From Perognathus longimembris pacificus (Eukaryota > Chordata > Mammalia > Rodentia > Heteromyidae): a stretch of 64,000 nucleotides of DNA. Of this stretch, positions 47,450 through 60,499 are shown piece after piece. The stretch covers positions 97,296,880 through 97,360,879 of the forward strand of contig NC_063162.1 of assembly GCF_023159225.1 (NCBI RefSeq), in the 5' to 3' direction. A program made the translations under genes and the position numbers. A model generated the notes under the pieces. That model was not told the DNA's origin, searched no databases, and saw nothing but the letters and a program-made list of their open reading frames with translations. Every line of letters starts with the position of its first letter. Within the stretch, counting starts at the first letter, position 1.

Positions 47450-47668
47450 GTGTTTTTTTTTTTTTTTTTTTTTTTGCCAGTCCTGGGGCTTGGACTCAGG
47501 GCCTGAGCACTGTCCCTGGCTTCTTTTTGCTCAAGGCTAGCACTCTGCCACTTGAGCCACAGCGCCACTTCTGGCCATTTTCTGTATATGTGGTGCTGGG
47601 GAATCGAACCCAGGGCCTCATGTATATGAGGCAGGCACTCTTGCCACTAGGCCATATCCCCAGCCCCG
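47450..47668 (-). mobile_element. dimeric ID-like SINE
   Basis: Complete reversed dimer with a long T-run on plus (47453-47475). The 14-bp duplication ATTTTACTTTTTTT is at 47436-47449 and 47669-47682. Confidence 0.95.
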
Positions 47669-47682
47669 ATTTTACTTTTTTT

Positions 47683-50600
47683 AATGGTGAAAAAGTTCCA
47701 AGTTCTTTGTTCTAGCTGTTGGAATTGTATAGTACTCTGCATATATGCTTCCACTGCACTATAAGACCATTTTTAAAAAGCTAGATATCAGGGTTTTCTT
47801 TAAATAAAGAAATGTAATGTCTCATGGGTCCATACAAATGTGTTTATATATATATGAAGTACCTATGTTTGGGCATGAAGGGATACCACACCTATTCATT
47901 GAAGGAATGAACAGTGTTCTCAAGGGCTAGAGACTTCATGGGAATTTCAGAGAATCAGATTTTAGAGCTAGAAGGCCTTCATTATACACTTAAGACACTG
48001 GGGTTAATGCTATCCCTTTGATACAGTGGTTCATGTGCTTCACTCTCACTGGAATATATTTATCACAGGATTTGTGTTGGCAGTGAACTTAGAGGTGACT
48101 ATTTAAGAAACCTGAAATCATTTTAGAATCTGAGAAGAGTAAGTCTGTGGTAAGTGTTCTTAACCAAGAAGCCTATGAGGTAAATTCTAGGGTCTGTAAA
48201 CTTGGGTGGGGTCAAAAAGCCTTTTCTATTCTCTACCTGAAATTTAGCATATTTAAATTATGACTAGTGACAACAAATCATGGTAGTTAACTAGCATTTG
48301 AAATTATAGTACTTTTAGTAGTTCTGTTATTCCATGTTAATGCAGAAGCTCTAATATGACTATTTGAGAATTTTTTGTTACTGTTCCTTGGCAGCTAAAA
48401 TTCTATTTAATTCTTTTCCTTGAAGATGCTCTAATCTTTATGCTTTAAGAAACACTACTCAGACCTGAGCAGATTGCTAAGGAGGGTCTATGGCACCAAA
48501 GTTAAGAACTTGATCTGTGTTATTTTAATCTGTCTTAGCTCTGGCCTTGGTTACTCTCTACCACATCCCTCCCTCTGCTCTCTGGATAGTTGACATGAGG
48601 TCTTTGGAAGGTCCAGCATCAGTTTCTACAATCTGGACTGTATTCTTAACTCCAGCAATGGAAATTCTATGGCTATTTTGGGCTTTGGCTTACAAGTCTT
48701 AAAGGAGGCAAGTATCTTTAGCTTTTCTATCTCTCCAGTACAATTCTGTTTTACACAGACTTCCAGTGAAAGATGTTGATTCAGCGACAATTTACTAGAA
48801 AGCTAGATGCTGTGAAAGCAAGACACAGAAAGCAGTGAACATCAATTCATGGAGTGTGGAGGAGAGGGTGAGAGAGTGCATGCCATGTGCAAAGGGATAA
48901 TGGGAGCCCTGAGGGGAGAGCTGGTAGAAGCTGGGAAATGAGATGGGGAAATAGTGAGTCAGGTGCAATAAGGAGTAGGAGAAGTAATTAAATTGAGGCT
49001 TTCAAGCCTGCTTATGATGGAGGCTTCTCTTTATCAACATGTACTTTTTGCTCCTGGGAACTTCCCATGTAGTTAAGGATGAATTTTTACCCATGTCTTC
49101 AATTACTTCATTTGAGTATGGAGTTTTGGTGACTCAGGGCTTGCCTCCCAGACAAGTTTTACATCTGTAAAGGTTGTTGCCAGAATCTTCTGATACAGTG
49201 TGACTAGATTTTATATTCAACAGAGGAAAGTAGGGAAGCTGTTTATTTGTAAGAAATATTTTTGAGGGTATCTTTGGATGTTATTTGGAGGTATGGGATC
49301 AAGGGGGAAAACAGTTCAAAAGAAAATATAACTATAAGAATGGTGGCTGTGTTAAAGCCAAAGTTGAAATGCTACAGTAAGAGTGAATTCACAGCAGAAG
49401 TTAAGGTGACATTTATGTACCGACATACCTACGAGTCTCTATACTAGCAGTATAGTTTTAGATTTAAATTATGATTGGCAAGTATTCTTTCTGTGCCAGC
49501 TTTTTTTTCCTTTTCAGTCATACTGACAAGGAATCTAGCTTCGGTGAAAAAAAAAATATATATATTTTTTTGTCTTTTATGTGGCACTCCTGTGGTCAGA
49601 GTAACCAAGAATGAATGAAAGGATCCAATTTGCCAGCTAATTAAAGAAAGTCTTGGTAAATCACTTGCAGCATGACTATAGTGTAGGTGACTTTGGGATG
49701 AATGCCAGTATTAGAAAAGGCTGATTTGGGATGAGGGATTGAAGATAGAAATAAAAGGATGGTTAATGAACATAAGGTGTAATTACATAGGGAGAATACT
49801 TTCAGCATTCTACAATACAAGATAATTCCATTAATAACAACCAAATATTTCAAAGTAGATAATAGGTTTTTACTTTTACTTGATACATAATATTTATGAG
49901 GTATAATGTGATACTTCATTATATATTGATCAGATCAGAGTAATTGGAATGTTTGTGTATTTAGACTTTATCATATCTTTGTTTTGTGATTAAGATCCTT
50001 TGCATTAGCCATTTTAAAATATTCAATTAATTGTTATAAATAATAGTTATCCTATGGAGCTACAGAACATTGTAAGCTATTTTAACCATTTAGCTCCAAC
50101 CCTGAGCCCATTTTGGAGAGATTTTTTGCATGTTCTAAACATAAAGAAATTATAAATATGTGAGGGAAAACATATGCCGGCTACCCTGATCTGATTACTG
50201 TGTATTTTATACACATATCAAATGTCACATTGTATCCATAAATACATGCCATTACTGTGTCAAATAAAAATAAAAGTATGTTGGAAAAATAAAAGAAAAA
50301 AGTTGATTTAATGACCACTTTCTGGTAAAGCATTGTCAGATCCAACTGCTTTTCAAAGTGGAATCCCTCTGTAAGAGTCACCTTGATACGTGCTATGAAA
50401 CTAGTCTTGGTATTAATGTTTGAAAAACACTGCCACATTGTGATTTGAGATGTCAGACCTTTGGTTTTGTTGTATGAAACTTGTCGTTATGAGAAGCATT
50501 TGATCCTCTTAGAATATCATCACATTTAGTCTATTTCATTTTCAAGCTCACAAATATTTGAGCACATTCGAATCAAGTGTTCAGTTTAAGAGAACTTAGA

Positions 50601-53559
50601 CGACATTGAATAATGTCATAAATAAATTTTCTTTCATACTTTATTCTACATTCTCCCTTTCACTCTCTGCTCCTATCTTTTCTCTCTCCTTCTTCCTAGT
50701 AAGTTCTGTGGTTTGGTTGCTGTGACCTGGACTTTAGAGAAGAATTCAGAAGAAAATAACATTTCTATGCAAATTGGGTTTATAACACCATGCCTTGAGT
50801 GTATGTATGTCTAGTTGCATGTAAAGCTTACTAGAGAGAGGATGAAATTAGGTGAGCCTGAAGGAAATATAAAAATTCTGCTTAATGATCCTGTTAGGTT
50901 TTTATACAGATTAACTGTTATTAGCGAGGAATGGTAAGCCCATCTGGATTTCTCATCCACTGCTAGCTTTAGCACCATAAACTAGGAAAGCTTCTATTGT
51001 ATCTGAATACATAAATAACATTGCAATATTGCAAGCCCTAAGGCCCCTTTCCCAAACAACATATGCTTGCATGTGGTTCAATTTCATGTAAGCTAAACAG
51101 ATCTTAAGTCTAGTAGAGGAGTTTATTAGTATGTGCATGTTCATACGTTAAGAGACATTTTAGAGTCTGGAGTAATGACACATAGCCAGTTAAAGCCAAG
51201 TATTGCTTAGGGATGTGGTTCAATGAGCTCAGCCTCAGTCTGAACACTCAATGCTTATAAAGTATTTTCATTCCAAATCTCTAGGCACATGTCTTGATTT
51301 GTACTTGCTTTTCTTTTCGGCAAGGCTCCCCTAGTCCTTGCTACTTCTTCTTCCTGTTGCCTAGAGACTTTATACTCCCCCAAGTTGCAAGTCTGCCTGG
51401 GAACAACTCTTTTCACAACATAGATATTGCATCATCACATGGAAAGTTGTACTCATAGAGGTGCAAGAAAATTTGAGTTTTTAGCTCTTAAATGTAGCAC
51501 TGCAAAATATTTAACAAGCAAGAAGTGTTTCTTCCCCCAGGAGGGGAAAACGTGTCTAATGGTAAAGTCTAGGCACATTCTTGCGATGGGATCCTTCTTG
51601 TCACACTTCTCAGTTTGGTTTGAGCCAGCAGTTCTAGTAGATTCCTGTATGTTCACACACATCCTGTGCAGAATGAGCCATCACGATGTACTTTAGAGGT
51701 GTGGGATTTTGCTGTAGAACATGATTACAGGATATGTCCTGTGGAAAGACAGTTGGCTGCAAAACCACCAGTGTGTTTTCTCAGCTATGCCAGAAATCTG
51801 GGTGAGTGTTAGATTATGAGCTGTGTGGCAGCACCGACCACACAGCTCTGTTGCCCCTGTCCTGTCTCCTTGCTGACCCTGCATCCTAGATATGTCCTGG
51901 TGCTCCTCGGCCTGATTCTGGCAGCAGCTGAGAGCTGAGCACCCAGTGCCATCTGCCTGGGCCAATGTGGGAAATGCCAAGTGGCCTGGCAGTTTTTAGT
52001 GTGGCCTTTGGATCCTTGATGAGCCATATGGTGCTTAAATGTCAAACTGTTCCTGAGCGTGGGCCACTATATGGGAGGTTGGATAGAGAAAATGCACTTC
52101 CGATAAAGGATCTGCTTAAGCGGTTTCTTCTGAAGCTACCAGCTTAACAGTTTCTCACTTTAATCATTGTTTATTGAGTAGTGCTTAGTTGATAGCAGTC
52201 TACTTAGATTGGGAGAGGCACTGAAACAAAATAGTTACAGGAAACTTGAATCCCTGAAAAGAGTGTGCCATCCTTGGGTTGTGGTTACAGGTTAGGTACC
52301 AGGCATTCTCTTTCCCATTGAGCTTCTTTCTATTATGTTCTGGCACTTGTACTTGCTATGGATTGACAGAGAGCATTGGGAAATTTACAATCTATGTGAG
52401 AAGAGAAAACATAACAGGGACTTACAGATGATCCCAATCAAAACATCCTCAAGTGTTAAGTGATTGATGCCAAAAGGAATGCGTAAATCCAAAGGGAGCT
52501 AGGGGAGTTGAGTGGTGTGGTTCAGATGAGGTTAGCACTGGCTGACTTCCTAGAGGAGATGGCTGGGCTTTGGTTTGGCCCATGTTGCTCTTCTTAGGCC
52601 TTGCTCTGTGGGGACTTTAAACGGGATTTTCTCCTGGTGGGTGTCTTTCTGCTTAAAATAGGACAAAGAAGAAATGTTTGAATTCAAAGAGATCCCTCCC
52701 CCACATAAGCCTAGGGGTCTCCACTTTTAGATATGCTTTTAAATTTACAGAATTAAAGAAATGTATCAAGTTCCCTTTGAATCTCTGAAAAGTCAACTCT
52801 GTATATAGTGAATGGAGATGTCCTATAGCTTGAGAGACTTTTTGATTCTAAAGAGTCTTTGTTGTCTCTTCAGTTTAAGTAACCTCATCCTGTTTTGGTT
52901 TATCAACATTGAAGGAATTGCTTGGATTTTAGTTAACCATACATAAGCTCAACTATTTGAGGCATTCCAAACAGCCAGGTCACATGGCAGTGTTGTGACA
53001 TTTCTGGGATTGTTGGAGGCTCTGGAGCCAACTTTTTCCTGCTTCCACATATCCTGTAGATGTCTCATCTCTGCCTGGGATTTAACCCAAAGTTTTGTAG
53101 TCATCAGAAATTACTTTGGTGTGGCCCTAATTTTTTTTAAATCCCATTTTTGAACTAATTTTGGAATTTACACAAATATTGTAATACTTATACAGTTCCT
53201 TGATATTCTTAACTCACCCATTTTCCCCAACATTACTACTTTACACTACACACTGATGTTGTTTTATTCATCCCTTCTTACATACTCTTATGGGAAAGCC
53301 TCACATTATTAACAGGAAAACATCTACAAGAACATGCTTTGCTACCTTGTACAACTTAAATAGATAAATGATGCTGTCATTTTCATGTGGAGTACTATGC
53401 AATAATAAAAATAAATATCAAATACATTACTGTTGAGGCAACAAAAACATGTTGTAGAAGAGTAGTATTTTATTTACCAACGAGTTCAACTCATGTCTAT
53501 AATCATGGCGATCAGATTGTGGTTTCAGGACAGCATATAAAGTTTCCCAGACCACATCT
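47683..53559. other. largest repeat-poor stretch; no gene seen
   Basis: Nearly 6 kb of mostly unique AT-rich sequence. A weak L2/MIR-like piece may lie at about 52160-52260 (TGTTTATTGAGTAGTGCTTA). A short TA run is at 49556-49565. The frames at 51427-52147 on both strands lie in a slightly G+C-richer block but conflict with each other. Nothing supports a gene. Confidence 0.4.
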
Positions 53560-53765
53560 CAACAGAAAAAGTTGTGGTGGTATGTGCCTGTCATCATAGA
53601 ATGCAGAGAAGTGTAATTAGGAGGATTGGCCAGCCAACGCAAAAACAAGACCTTGTCTCTCAATTAACCAGAGCAAAAAAGACTGGTGGCATGGCTAAGT
53701 GGAAGGGCACCTGCCTAGCAAGCATGAAGTCCTGAGTTCATGTTCCCAGCCCCCCAAAAACATGA
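53560..53765 (+). mobile_element. composite SINE (B1-like plus ID-like)
   Basis: Head GTGGTGGTATGTGCCTGTCA, then ACCTTGTCTCTCAATTAACC, and an ID-like end TGGCATGGCTAAGTGG, CACCTGCCTAGCAAGCATGA, GTCCTGAGTTCATGTTCC, followed by an A-run. Same organisation as 10727-11063, shorter. Confidence 0.75.
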
Positions 53766-54244
53766 TGAGCAATATGAGATGCTGTATGTGTACATGAAAT
53801 ATTTGCTCATGTGTGTGAAGGATACACACAAAATTGAAGATCCTGGCCACTTCTGTGTAGTTTTGAATAAAATTTTTATTGTACTTATAATGTTGTACTT
53901 TTAAAACTGAATGGTAGACACTCAGGGATTCATTATATTATTTTCAGAACTTAATGATGAAAATATTTAACTTAAAAATAGTCAATACTATAAATGCAAA
54001 ATCTTTTTAAGGATTTTCTTTAGAAAGGTATTAGTGATGGGCTTTCCTCTGAGATGGGTACTCCTGAGTCCAAGGGCAAAGACAAGGAGCTTCATTTCAC
54101 TAGCAGTTCTTTTATAAGGGTGTTGCCTTGAATTTAGCTTTAGATTTCAGTATTACCCTATTTTCCATCTAAAAAGTTTCCATGGTCACTTTTATCAGGC
54201 TATTATAACATGCAAAATGAACATTAAGTGGTCCATGTTCTTCA

Positions 54245-54430
54245 GTAATGACAAAGATGCAGTGTAGGTTGATAACCACTTTCAAGCGATGTGACCTTGT
54301 CCGAGTTGTTTACCTTTTCTTGGCCACAGTTACCTATTTTTGTAAGGGGTATAATAACAATATCTGTTTTGCCTGGATGTGTGATGACTCTGAGTTAGAG
54401 CACACACCTAGAACATGGAGCCTGTTGCCT
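54245..54430 (+). mobile_element. MIR fragment
   Basis: CGATGTGACCTTGTCCGAGT, TGTTTACCTTTTCTTGGCC, ACAGTTACC, GTAAGGGGTATAATAACAAT, GTGTGATGACTCTGAGTTAG and CACACCTAGAACATGGAGCC align with MIR from core to 3' half. This explains the 119-codon frame at 54248-54607. Confidence 0.85.
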
Positions 54431-54839
54431 CCTCTCCCATCTGGCTCTCATACTGATCAAATTGGATTTCCATGGAGATGGATTACATGGCCTTTAAATC
54501 TGAATTTGTTGCCAGTAGTGAAGAATGATAAGAGGTATTACATTTTAAAAGCATGGATTTCTAATTTTTTTAAACAAAAGGAGCTATTAAATGTTGCTAG
54601 ATCCTGATGCACACTGGAAAGAGAACTATATAGGCTAAAGAGTCCTCGGTTCACTATAGTTCCCAGTACTCCCATATGTATTCAGTTCTGAGGAAGTTCA
54701 TTGCTACTCATTGTCTAATAGCCACTAGCTGCAGTGATGTTACCTTGCCTGGCACACAATGGCATTTGAGTTTGCAAGCACAATTAAAATAGTCTTTAAT
54801 GATGCCTAATTGGATTGTATATCAGGGTTCTCCAGAGAC

Positions 54840-54960
54840 AATTTATATATATAAATAAATAAATATATAAATAAATATATAAATATATTATATACAATTT
54901 AATATAATTTATATATAATTTTATATAATTTATATATAAACATATATGTATATATAATGT
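54840..54960. repeat. AT-rich low-complexity/(TAAA) tract
   Basis: About 120 bases of TA, TAAA and TTTA units. Confidence 0.95.
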
Positions 54961-55056
54961 TCTTTACGTATAAGGAATCCATATATGTCTATACATATAT
55001 ATTTCTGTTAGGAATCTATGACAGAATATAATTTCTTTCTGTTAGAAAGCTCAGTG

Positions 55057-55305
55057 TAGCTGGGTGTTGTGGCTCACTTCTGTAATCCTAACTTCTCAGG
55101 GAGCTGAGACCTGAGGATTGTGTTTCTAAGCCAGCACAGGCAGCAGTCCATGAGACTCTTATCTCTGATTATTCACCAGAAAACTGGAAGTGGTGCTGCT
55201 GCTCAAAGTCTTAGAGCAATAGCCTTGAGCAAAAGAGCTCAGGGACAGTGCCCAGGCCCATGGTTGATGCCCTCCTCCCTCTTGGGGAAAAAAACCCCAA
55301 AACAC
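55057..55305 (+). mobile_element. 7SL-like/tRNA-like composite SINE
   Basis: Head GCTGGGTGTTGTGGCTCACT, TCTGTAATCCTAACTTCTCA, GGGAGCTGAGACCTGAGGAT is 7SL-like. The right half TAGCCTTGAGCAAAAGAGCT, CAGGGACAGTGCCCAGGCCC is the same module as the right unit of the dimeric ID-like SINE. A-rich tail 55289-55305. Confidence 0.9.
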
Positions 55306-56390
55306 ACCTTAATGTTTACTTTTAAAGACTATGAAGCCTATACACATTATTCAGAATAAGTGCTTTTATTTAAAATATTCCAGTTGTAGATGTTAACAAT
55401 ATCTTAAAAAGAAAGAAAAAGAAAAAAAAATAACAAGTATAATCTAGATTAGCCTTTTATTATGATTAGGTGTTATAACCTACCCTAATTGATACATGAA
55501 ATTATTCATAAGAGATTGAAACCACTTTAGCAATCTTGTGATAATCTCATGGTACCTAGGGGCCTTTTGCTGTTCCTCATAGTTGCCAATTATTGGCATG
55601 ATTGAGGATTTCTCAAAGGAGTTTAATATACAGTATTCTGGGACTTCTGACCTTTGTATTTGAAGTTCTATCTGTGTCTTGTGTTGGATCTAAGGCAGAA
55701 TGCTGGCGACTGATGTAGGATACTTACTTCCTCAGAGATGCTGGGCTTGGCGTTTCTGGCTGTGCCATTCAGGTTCGGGAGTGGAAATGTGTAGACTCTG
55801 TGCTTTGGAGAAAAACAGGGCATTTAGGAAGAATACTTTTCTTCACTAGCTGTAGAGCTTTCTAAAGCAAACCAGGTGTACAGGTGTATGCTGTGTCTAC
55901 TCAAGGTCAGGTATTAATACAGGTTCTGAAAACAGATTTCTGCTGTGAGCCTCATGTGGATCTGTGCATTGGAAGGTTGCCAAACAGGCTTAAAAAGGAA
56001 TCCAACCAAAGCCTTCTTTGTTTCTCAGAGATTTGTGCAGAGCTGCTATGGAGAAGCTGAAAAGCAAGGCAAAAAAAATGTTCCTTGTTTGTACATCTCT
56101 GTCTTTTTATGTTGTTGTTTTGTTTTTTGGTTGTTGTTAATACATTGGGTAAGACGGTTGCCTTCTTAGTGCTTATTTAAAAATATTTTGGGGGCCAGGT
56201 ACAGATTTCAATAAAACTTCAAAATCTGCTTGAATATATATATATATATTATTTTTTTAAGAATTCACTATAACTTAAAATATTGAATGCTTTATTTCTA
56301 TGAAATCAAAGACTAGCCAGAAGATCCAAAAATATTACGGTGTTAACAATCCAACAGCTTTTCTTCAAATTTTAATCTCAAATATATTCT
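55306..56390. other. unassigned sequence
   Basis: No gene recognised. A short (TA)n lies at 56236-56249. Confidence 0.4.
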
Positions 56391-56394
56391 ATAT

Positions 56395-57330
56395 AGGTGA
56401 AACAAAGACATAGTTCTTCAACAAGGCTCTTAAAGTACAAGAAATAAAAGTAAATGAATTTCATCAACTAAAAAGCAAGGGAAACAGTCTAGTGAAGAGA
56501 CAATCAACAGAATGGAAGAAAATATATGCAAACTATACAACTGACAAGTGGCTAATAGCTAGAGTAGGTAAGGAACTCAACTCAATAGCAAAAAGTAAGA
56601 AACAAAAAGACAAATAAAATTAATAGCAAAAAGTAACATTCAAGAAAAATAGGCACTAGATCTATATAGACATTTTTCAAAGACAGACATAAAAATAGCC
56701 AACAGAAACATAAGAATGTTTATTATCACAATTATAATATGCAAATTAAAGCCGTAATAAGTTACTACCACACTCCAGTCATTATGACTGCTATCAGAAA
56801 TCACAAGTGCTGGTGAGGATGTAGAGAAAAGGGAACCTTGGCACACTGTTAATGGAATGCAAATTAGTACAGATATTGTGGACAACTATATTGAAGTCCC
56901 TAAAATAATTAAACAGAATTACCGCATTACATAACAATTCTATCACTATACACATCAAGGAAATTAAATCAGTCCATGGAACAGGCATCTGTGTGCCCAT
57001 GTTTATTATAGCAGTATTCACACTAGCACAGACACAGGAACTGTCTGAATGTTCATCAACTGATGACTGTAGAAAGACTATTTGATATGTGTATAGTATT
57101 ATTCAACCATGAAGCATAAAATCTTATCTTTTGGGACAACATGGATGGAAATGGAGGTCATTAAATGACATGAAAGGGCACAGGAAGACAATTACCACAT
57201 GTCTCCCTTGGAGGTGGAATTAAAATTTTACTCATACAAGTTGAGAGTTAGAATGGTGGGTACTGGAGCCCGGAGAGACTTAAGGGAGAAGGAAGGCAGT
57301 CTACCTTGCATGGATCCTCTCTGAACCACA
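56395..57330 (+). mobile_element. old LINE-1 (L1M-like), ORF2 end and 3' UTR
   Basis: Sense strand, diverged: GACAATCAACAGAATGGAAG, CAAACTATACAACTGACAAG, GGAACTCAACTCAATAGCAA, AGACATTTTTCAAAGACAGA, TATGCAAATTAAAGCCGTAA, GAGAAAAGGGAACCTTGGCA and GGACAACATGGATGGAAATG follow the ORF2 3' third in order, then GGTGGGTACTGGAG in the 3' UTR. Many stops and frame changes. Older and of a different subfamily from the young L1 ends. Confidence 0.88.
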
Positions 57331-57442
57331 GGCACATTCATTGTCTCCAAGTGTGATACTCACATTGTTGTAATGAATGAAGATGGTGTCCTGTGGGTAT
57401 AGGAGTTAAGAGACCATCATTTCTTCTTTTTAAAGTTTGTTC

Positions 57443-57953
57443 AATAGCTATACCCTTATGAACACATAAGATGATGCTAAGTGAAATGAACTCCATGTTA
57501 TGGAAACGATTGTTGTATCACCGTTGTAACTACTTTCAATGTGCTATGTATAACAGTAGCTTCTATTATTGATGATCTTCTTGTATCTCCTTCCTGTGGT
57601 TGTACCTGCACTATCTCTGTATCTTATCTGAGTACATTGGAAACCGTGTATACTGGTATTAGAACTAGGAAACTGAAAGGGAATACCAAAATCTAGAGAC
57701 ACAGGGTAAAAAAAGACAAAAAACTACAAAAGCAATACTTGCAAAACTGTTTGGTGTAAATGAACTGAACAACTCATGGGGGGGGGGGGGAATGGGAAAG
57801 AGGGAGGGGGACGGGGGAATGAGGGAGGAGGTAACAAACAGTACAAGAAATGTATCCAATGCCTAACATATGAAACTGTAACCTCTCTGTACATCAGTTT
57901 GACAATAAAAATTAAAATATATATATATATATATTTCACTTCCACCAAAAAAA
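57443..57953 (+). mobile_element. 5'-truncated LINE-1 3' UTR
   Basis: Sense-strand 3' UTR from CTATACCCTTATGAACACAT, G-rich tract 57777-57830, end TTTGACAATAAAAATT. The 11-bp duplication AAAGTTTGTTC lies at 57432-57442 and 57954-57964. Between the terminal (TA)n and the final A10 lies TTTCACTTCCACC, which is not usual L1 sequence. Confidence 0.93.
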
Positions 57954-58069
57954 AAAGTTTGTTCTTCTAGTAGAAAGCTTAGAACCTTGTGTTGCTTTCT
58001 TATTTTAAATGGTCTTTTACTTCTGTTCTTCATAGCAGCACACAAACTCTTAGGTTTCCTTTCCTTTTT

Positions 58070-58267
58070 TTGTTTTTCCATTCCTGGGTCTCAGGAATCA
58101 GGGCCTGAGCACTGTCCCTGGCTTCTTTCTGCTCAAGGCTAGCACTCTACCTATTGAGCCACAGCACCACTTCTGGCTTTTTCTGTTTATGTGGCACTGA
58201 GGAATCCAAGCCAGGGCTTCATGCATACAAGGCAAGCATTCTATCACTAAGTCACATTCCCAGCCCC
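58070..58267 (-). mobile_element. dimeric ID-like SINE, diverged
   Basis: Reversed dimer with more changes than the others (GGATTCCTCAGTGCC in place of the normal B-box end). Older insertion; no clean target duplication. Confidence 0.88.
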
Positions 58268-58722
58268 TAACCCTTATAGGTATTCTTGTGAGAATTACAG
58301 CTATATAGTGTTTATTTGTTGTCCAATCACACAATTTTGGGAGAGAAGAATGGGGATTCTGACTGGGATCTGTAATATCCACTCTTGGCCCAGCTGAACA
58401 GCTTCTTCTTTTTCCACATCTTTAAGCAAGGGGATTGAGTTGGGTAACTGAAATTTTAGAGAGGGTGATATTTTGCCTCATTTATAAACTGCAGCTTGGC
58501 AAAAACTTGTTGCTCACTTGATTCTTCTGCTTTTTCCTTAACGAACATCTCTTTTCAGAGGAATCTTGTAGTCTATGGCATCACGCTCTGTCTTGCTTAC
58601 ACTTCAGTTCTTTTTAAACCTCTTGCTTTTTCATCTTCCTATTGCTGTAAAAGAAAACACCTTTTCTGTCTTTTTTTTTTCCTGTACATCTTTATTGGTC
58701 CTATTAGTTGAATTGCATTGGT

Positions 58723-58723
<1 letters not shown>

Positions 58724-58760
<37 letters not shown>
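58724..58760 (+). repeat. (CA)n microsatellite
   Basis: About 17 units. Confidence 0.97.
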
Positions 58761-59342
58761 CTTTTTCAGGAAAACTTCATTATCACTGTTAGTCTGTAAA
58801 GCAATTAGTTTTTTTTTTCACACCTGGTTACAGAATTATCATGCTGTCACTGAATTTGTTAATTTGATACATTTCTCAGCCCCTCTCTCATTTTAGTTAG
58901 ATTAAAAAAAAATTCTACCCCTCTTCCCTGCCTTTCTTTCTCCTCCCCTCCTCTTCTCTCCTTTCCCTTCTCCTGCATTGATTTGGGATCAAACCAAGGG
59001 CCTTATGCATACTGGGCAAATGACTTACCATTGAACGACATCCATAGCTCCTACTGTCTCATTTTCTAAGGCTACTGTTAGATATTTCCTCTTTTCTCAA
59101 TTTGTGTATAGTCCCCAAGTTGGCCTTTATAGTTAAAAAATTCTGTTCTGGAACAATAACAGACCAATGGAGTGCTTGATGTTATTAGTGGCAACTGGAT
59201 CTAGAACCAATTTTCCTTGTGGCTCTCTTGTTTTGGGGACTAATGGTTTTGATCAGAGGAATTAACCCTTCTTGGGGATTTCTTTTTGGTTAGTTTAGAG
59301 GCAGCCATAGTCTATATTAGCCATTGCTTCCTAGGTTATATG
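58761..59342. other. C/T-rich sequence and an ID-like remnant
   Basis: A C/T-rich block is at 58915-58975. It is followed on minus by an ID-like remnant, 58980-59055 (plus: GGGATCAAACCAAGGGCCTT, ATGCATACTGGGCAAATGAC). No gene. Confidence 0.6.
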
Positions 59343-59590
59343 GGCCCTACTTTTTTTATTGTCAAAGTGAAGTACAGAGGGATTACAGTTTCACATGTAA
59401 GGGAGTGAGTACATTTCTTATCAAGCTTGTTACCGCCTCCCTCATTTTTCCCCTGACTACCCCCTCCCCATTTCTCTCTACCCCCCTGACTTGTACAGTT
59501 GGTTAACGCCATATAGTTTTGTAAGTATTGCTGTTGTATTGGTTTCTCTTTTATCCTTTGTCTGTCCATGTTGGTATTCCCTATTACATG
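59343..59590 (-). mobile_element. 5'-truncated LINE-1 3' UTR
   Basis: Reversed L1 end: TTTTTTATTGTCAAAGTGAAG, ACAGAGGGATTACAGTTTCA, C/T block 59440-59490, TTGTACAGTTGGTTAACGCC, TATCCTTTGTCTGTCCATGT. No clear duplication. Confidence 0.9.
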
Positions 59591-60464
59591 TGACCAATAA
59601 CCTCTCTTTTTATTTTTTCCCTTCCTCTTGTTTTAGTTATTTTTAAATTTTCTTGTCCTTCACAAACATAGTTGGTAGTGTTTCTATTTTTTTCCTTCCC
59701 ATAAAGCCTAGATATTTTTAACTGTCTTGGTGGCATTCTACATTCTCACCCAACACATTTTCTCTGATTTTTGTGCTTGTCTTTTACATTCTGTTGCCGA
59801 ACCCCACTGTACCTCCTTGTTGAAAAGAAAAGTCACAGAATCATAAATAAAAGCGCATAACACAGTGCTGACATGCACTCTGGCCTTCTGGGAAATGTCA
59901 GCACTTGTGTTCTTCTCACTTTTTAAGTTATCCATCCATCCATCTCTGTTCTTTAAAATACTATTCCATAAGAATAAACTCATAAGAATACTGAAAAAAA
60001 AAGAAAAAAATACTGTTACTCCTTCAATACCGAGTTTACATTTTCTCTTCTTCAAGGGGAAAATGTACTTTGCCTGGTTATATAAACTATTACTAATTTC
60101 TTCCTACTCTTCTTACTTCATAATATTTACAACATATGACCTTGAACTCCTTCATTTGTGTACAGTCTGGACTACAAGCTCTAAGGGCCCAGACAATTCT
60201 CATTCATCTCTTCATGCCCAAGCAAAGGATATGGCACAGGGGGTGCTCCATCAGTGTGAGAGAGTGAATGAATTATAGCTTTTTATAGCAGACTTGTCTT
60301 TTCATAAATGTCTGGATTAAGCTAATAAATATTATTTTGTGCTCCCTAAGTGCCTTGTACTTGTCTGTAAGGTTGGGACTTGTAAAATGGTTTTAGTGAT
60401 TTACAATGCAGCCTGGGATTGCAGCTGTGGTGTTTGGGATCACATTGAAAAAAGTGTACAAGAA

Positions 60465-60467
<3 letters not shown>
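59591..60467. other. unassigned sequence
   Basis: Overlapping frames on both strands (59738-60278) conflict and show no family features. Confidence 0.4.

Positions 60468-60498
<31 letters not shown>
60468..60498 (+). repeat. (TG)n microsatellite
   Basis: About 15 units. Confidence 0.97.

Positions 60499-60499
<1 letters not shown>

Noticed and set aside
54248..54607. 119-codon open frame on plus
   Set aside because: Its first half is a MIR fragment read through.
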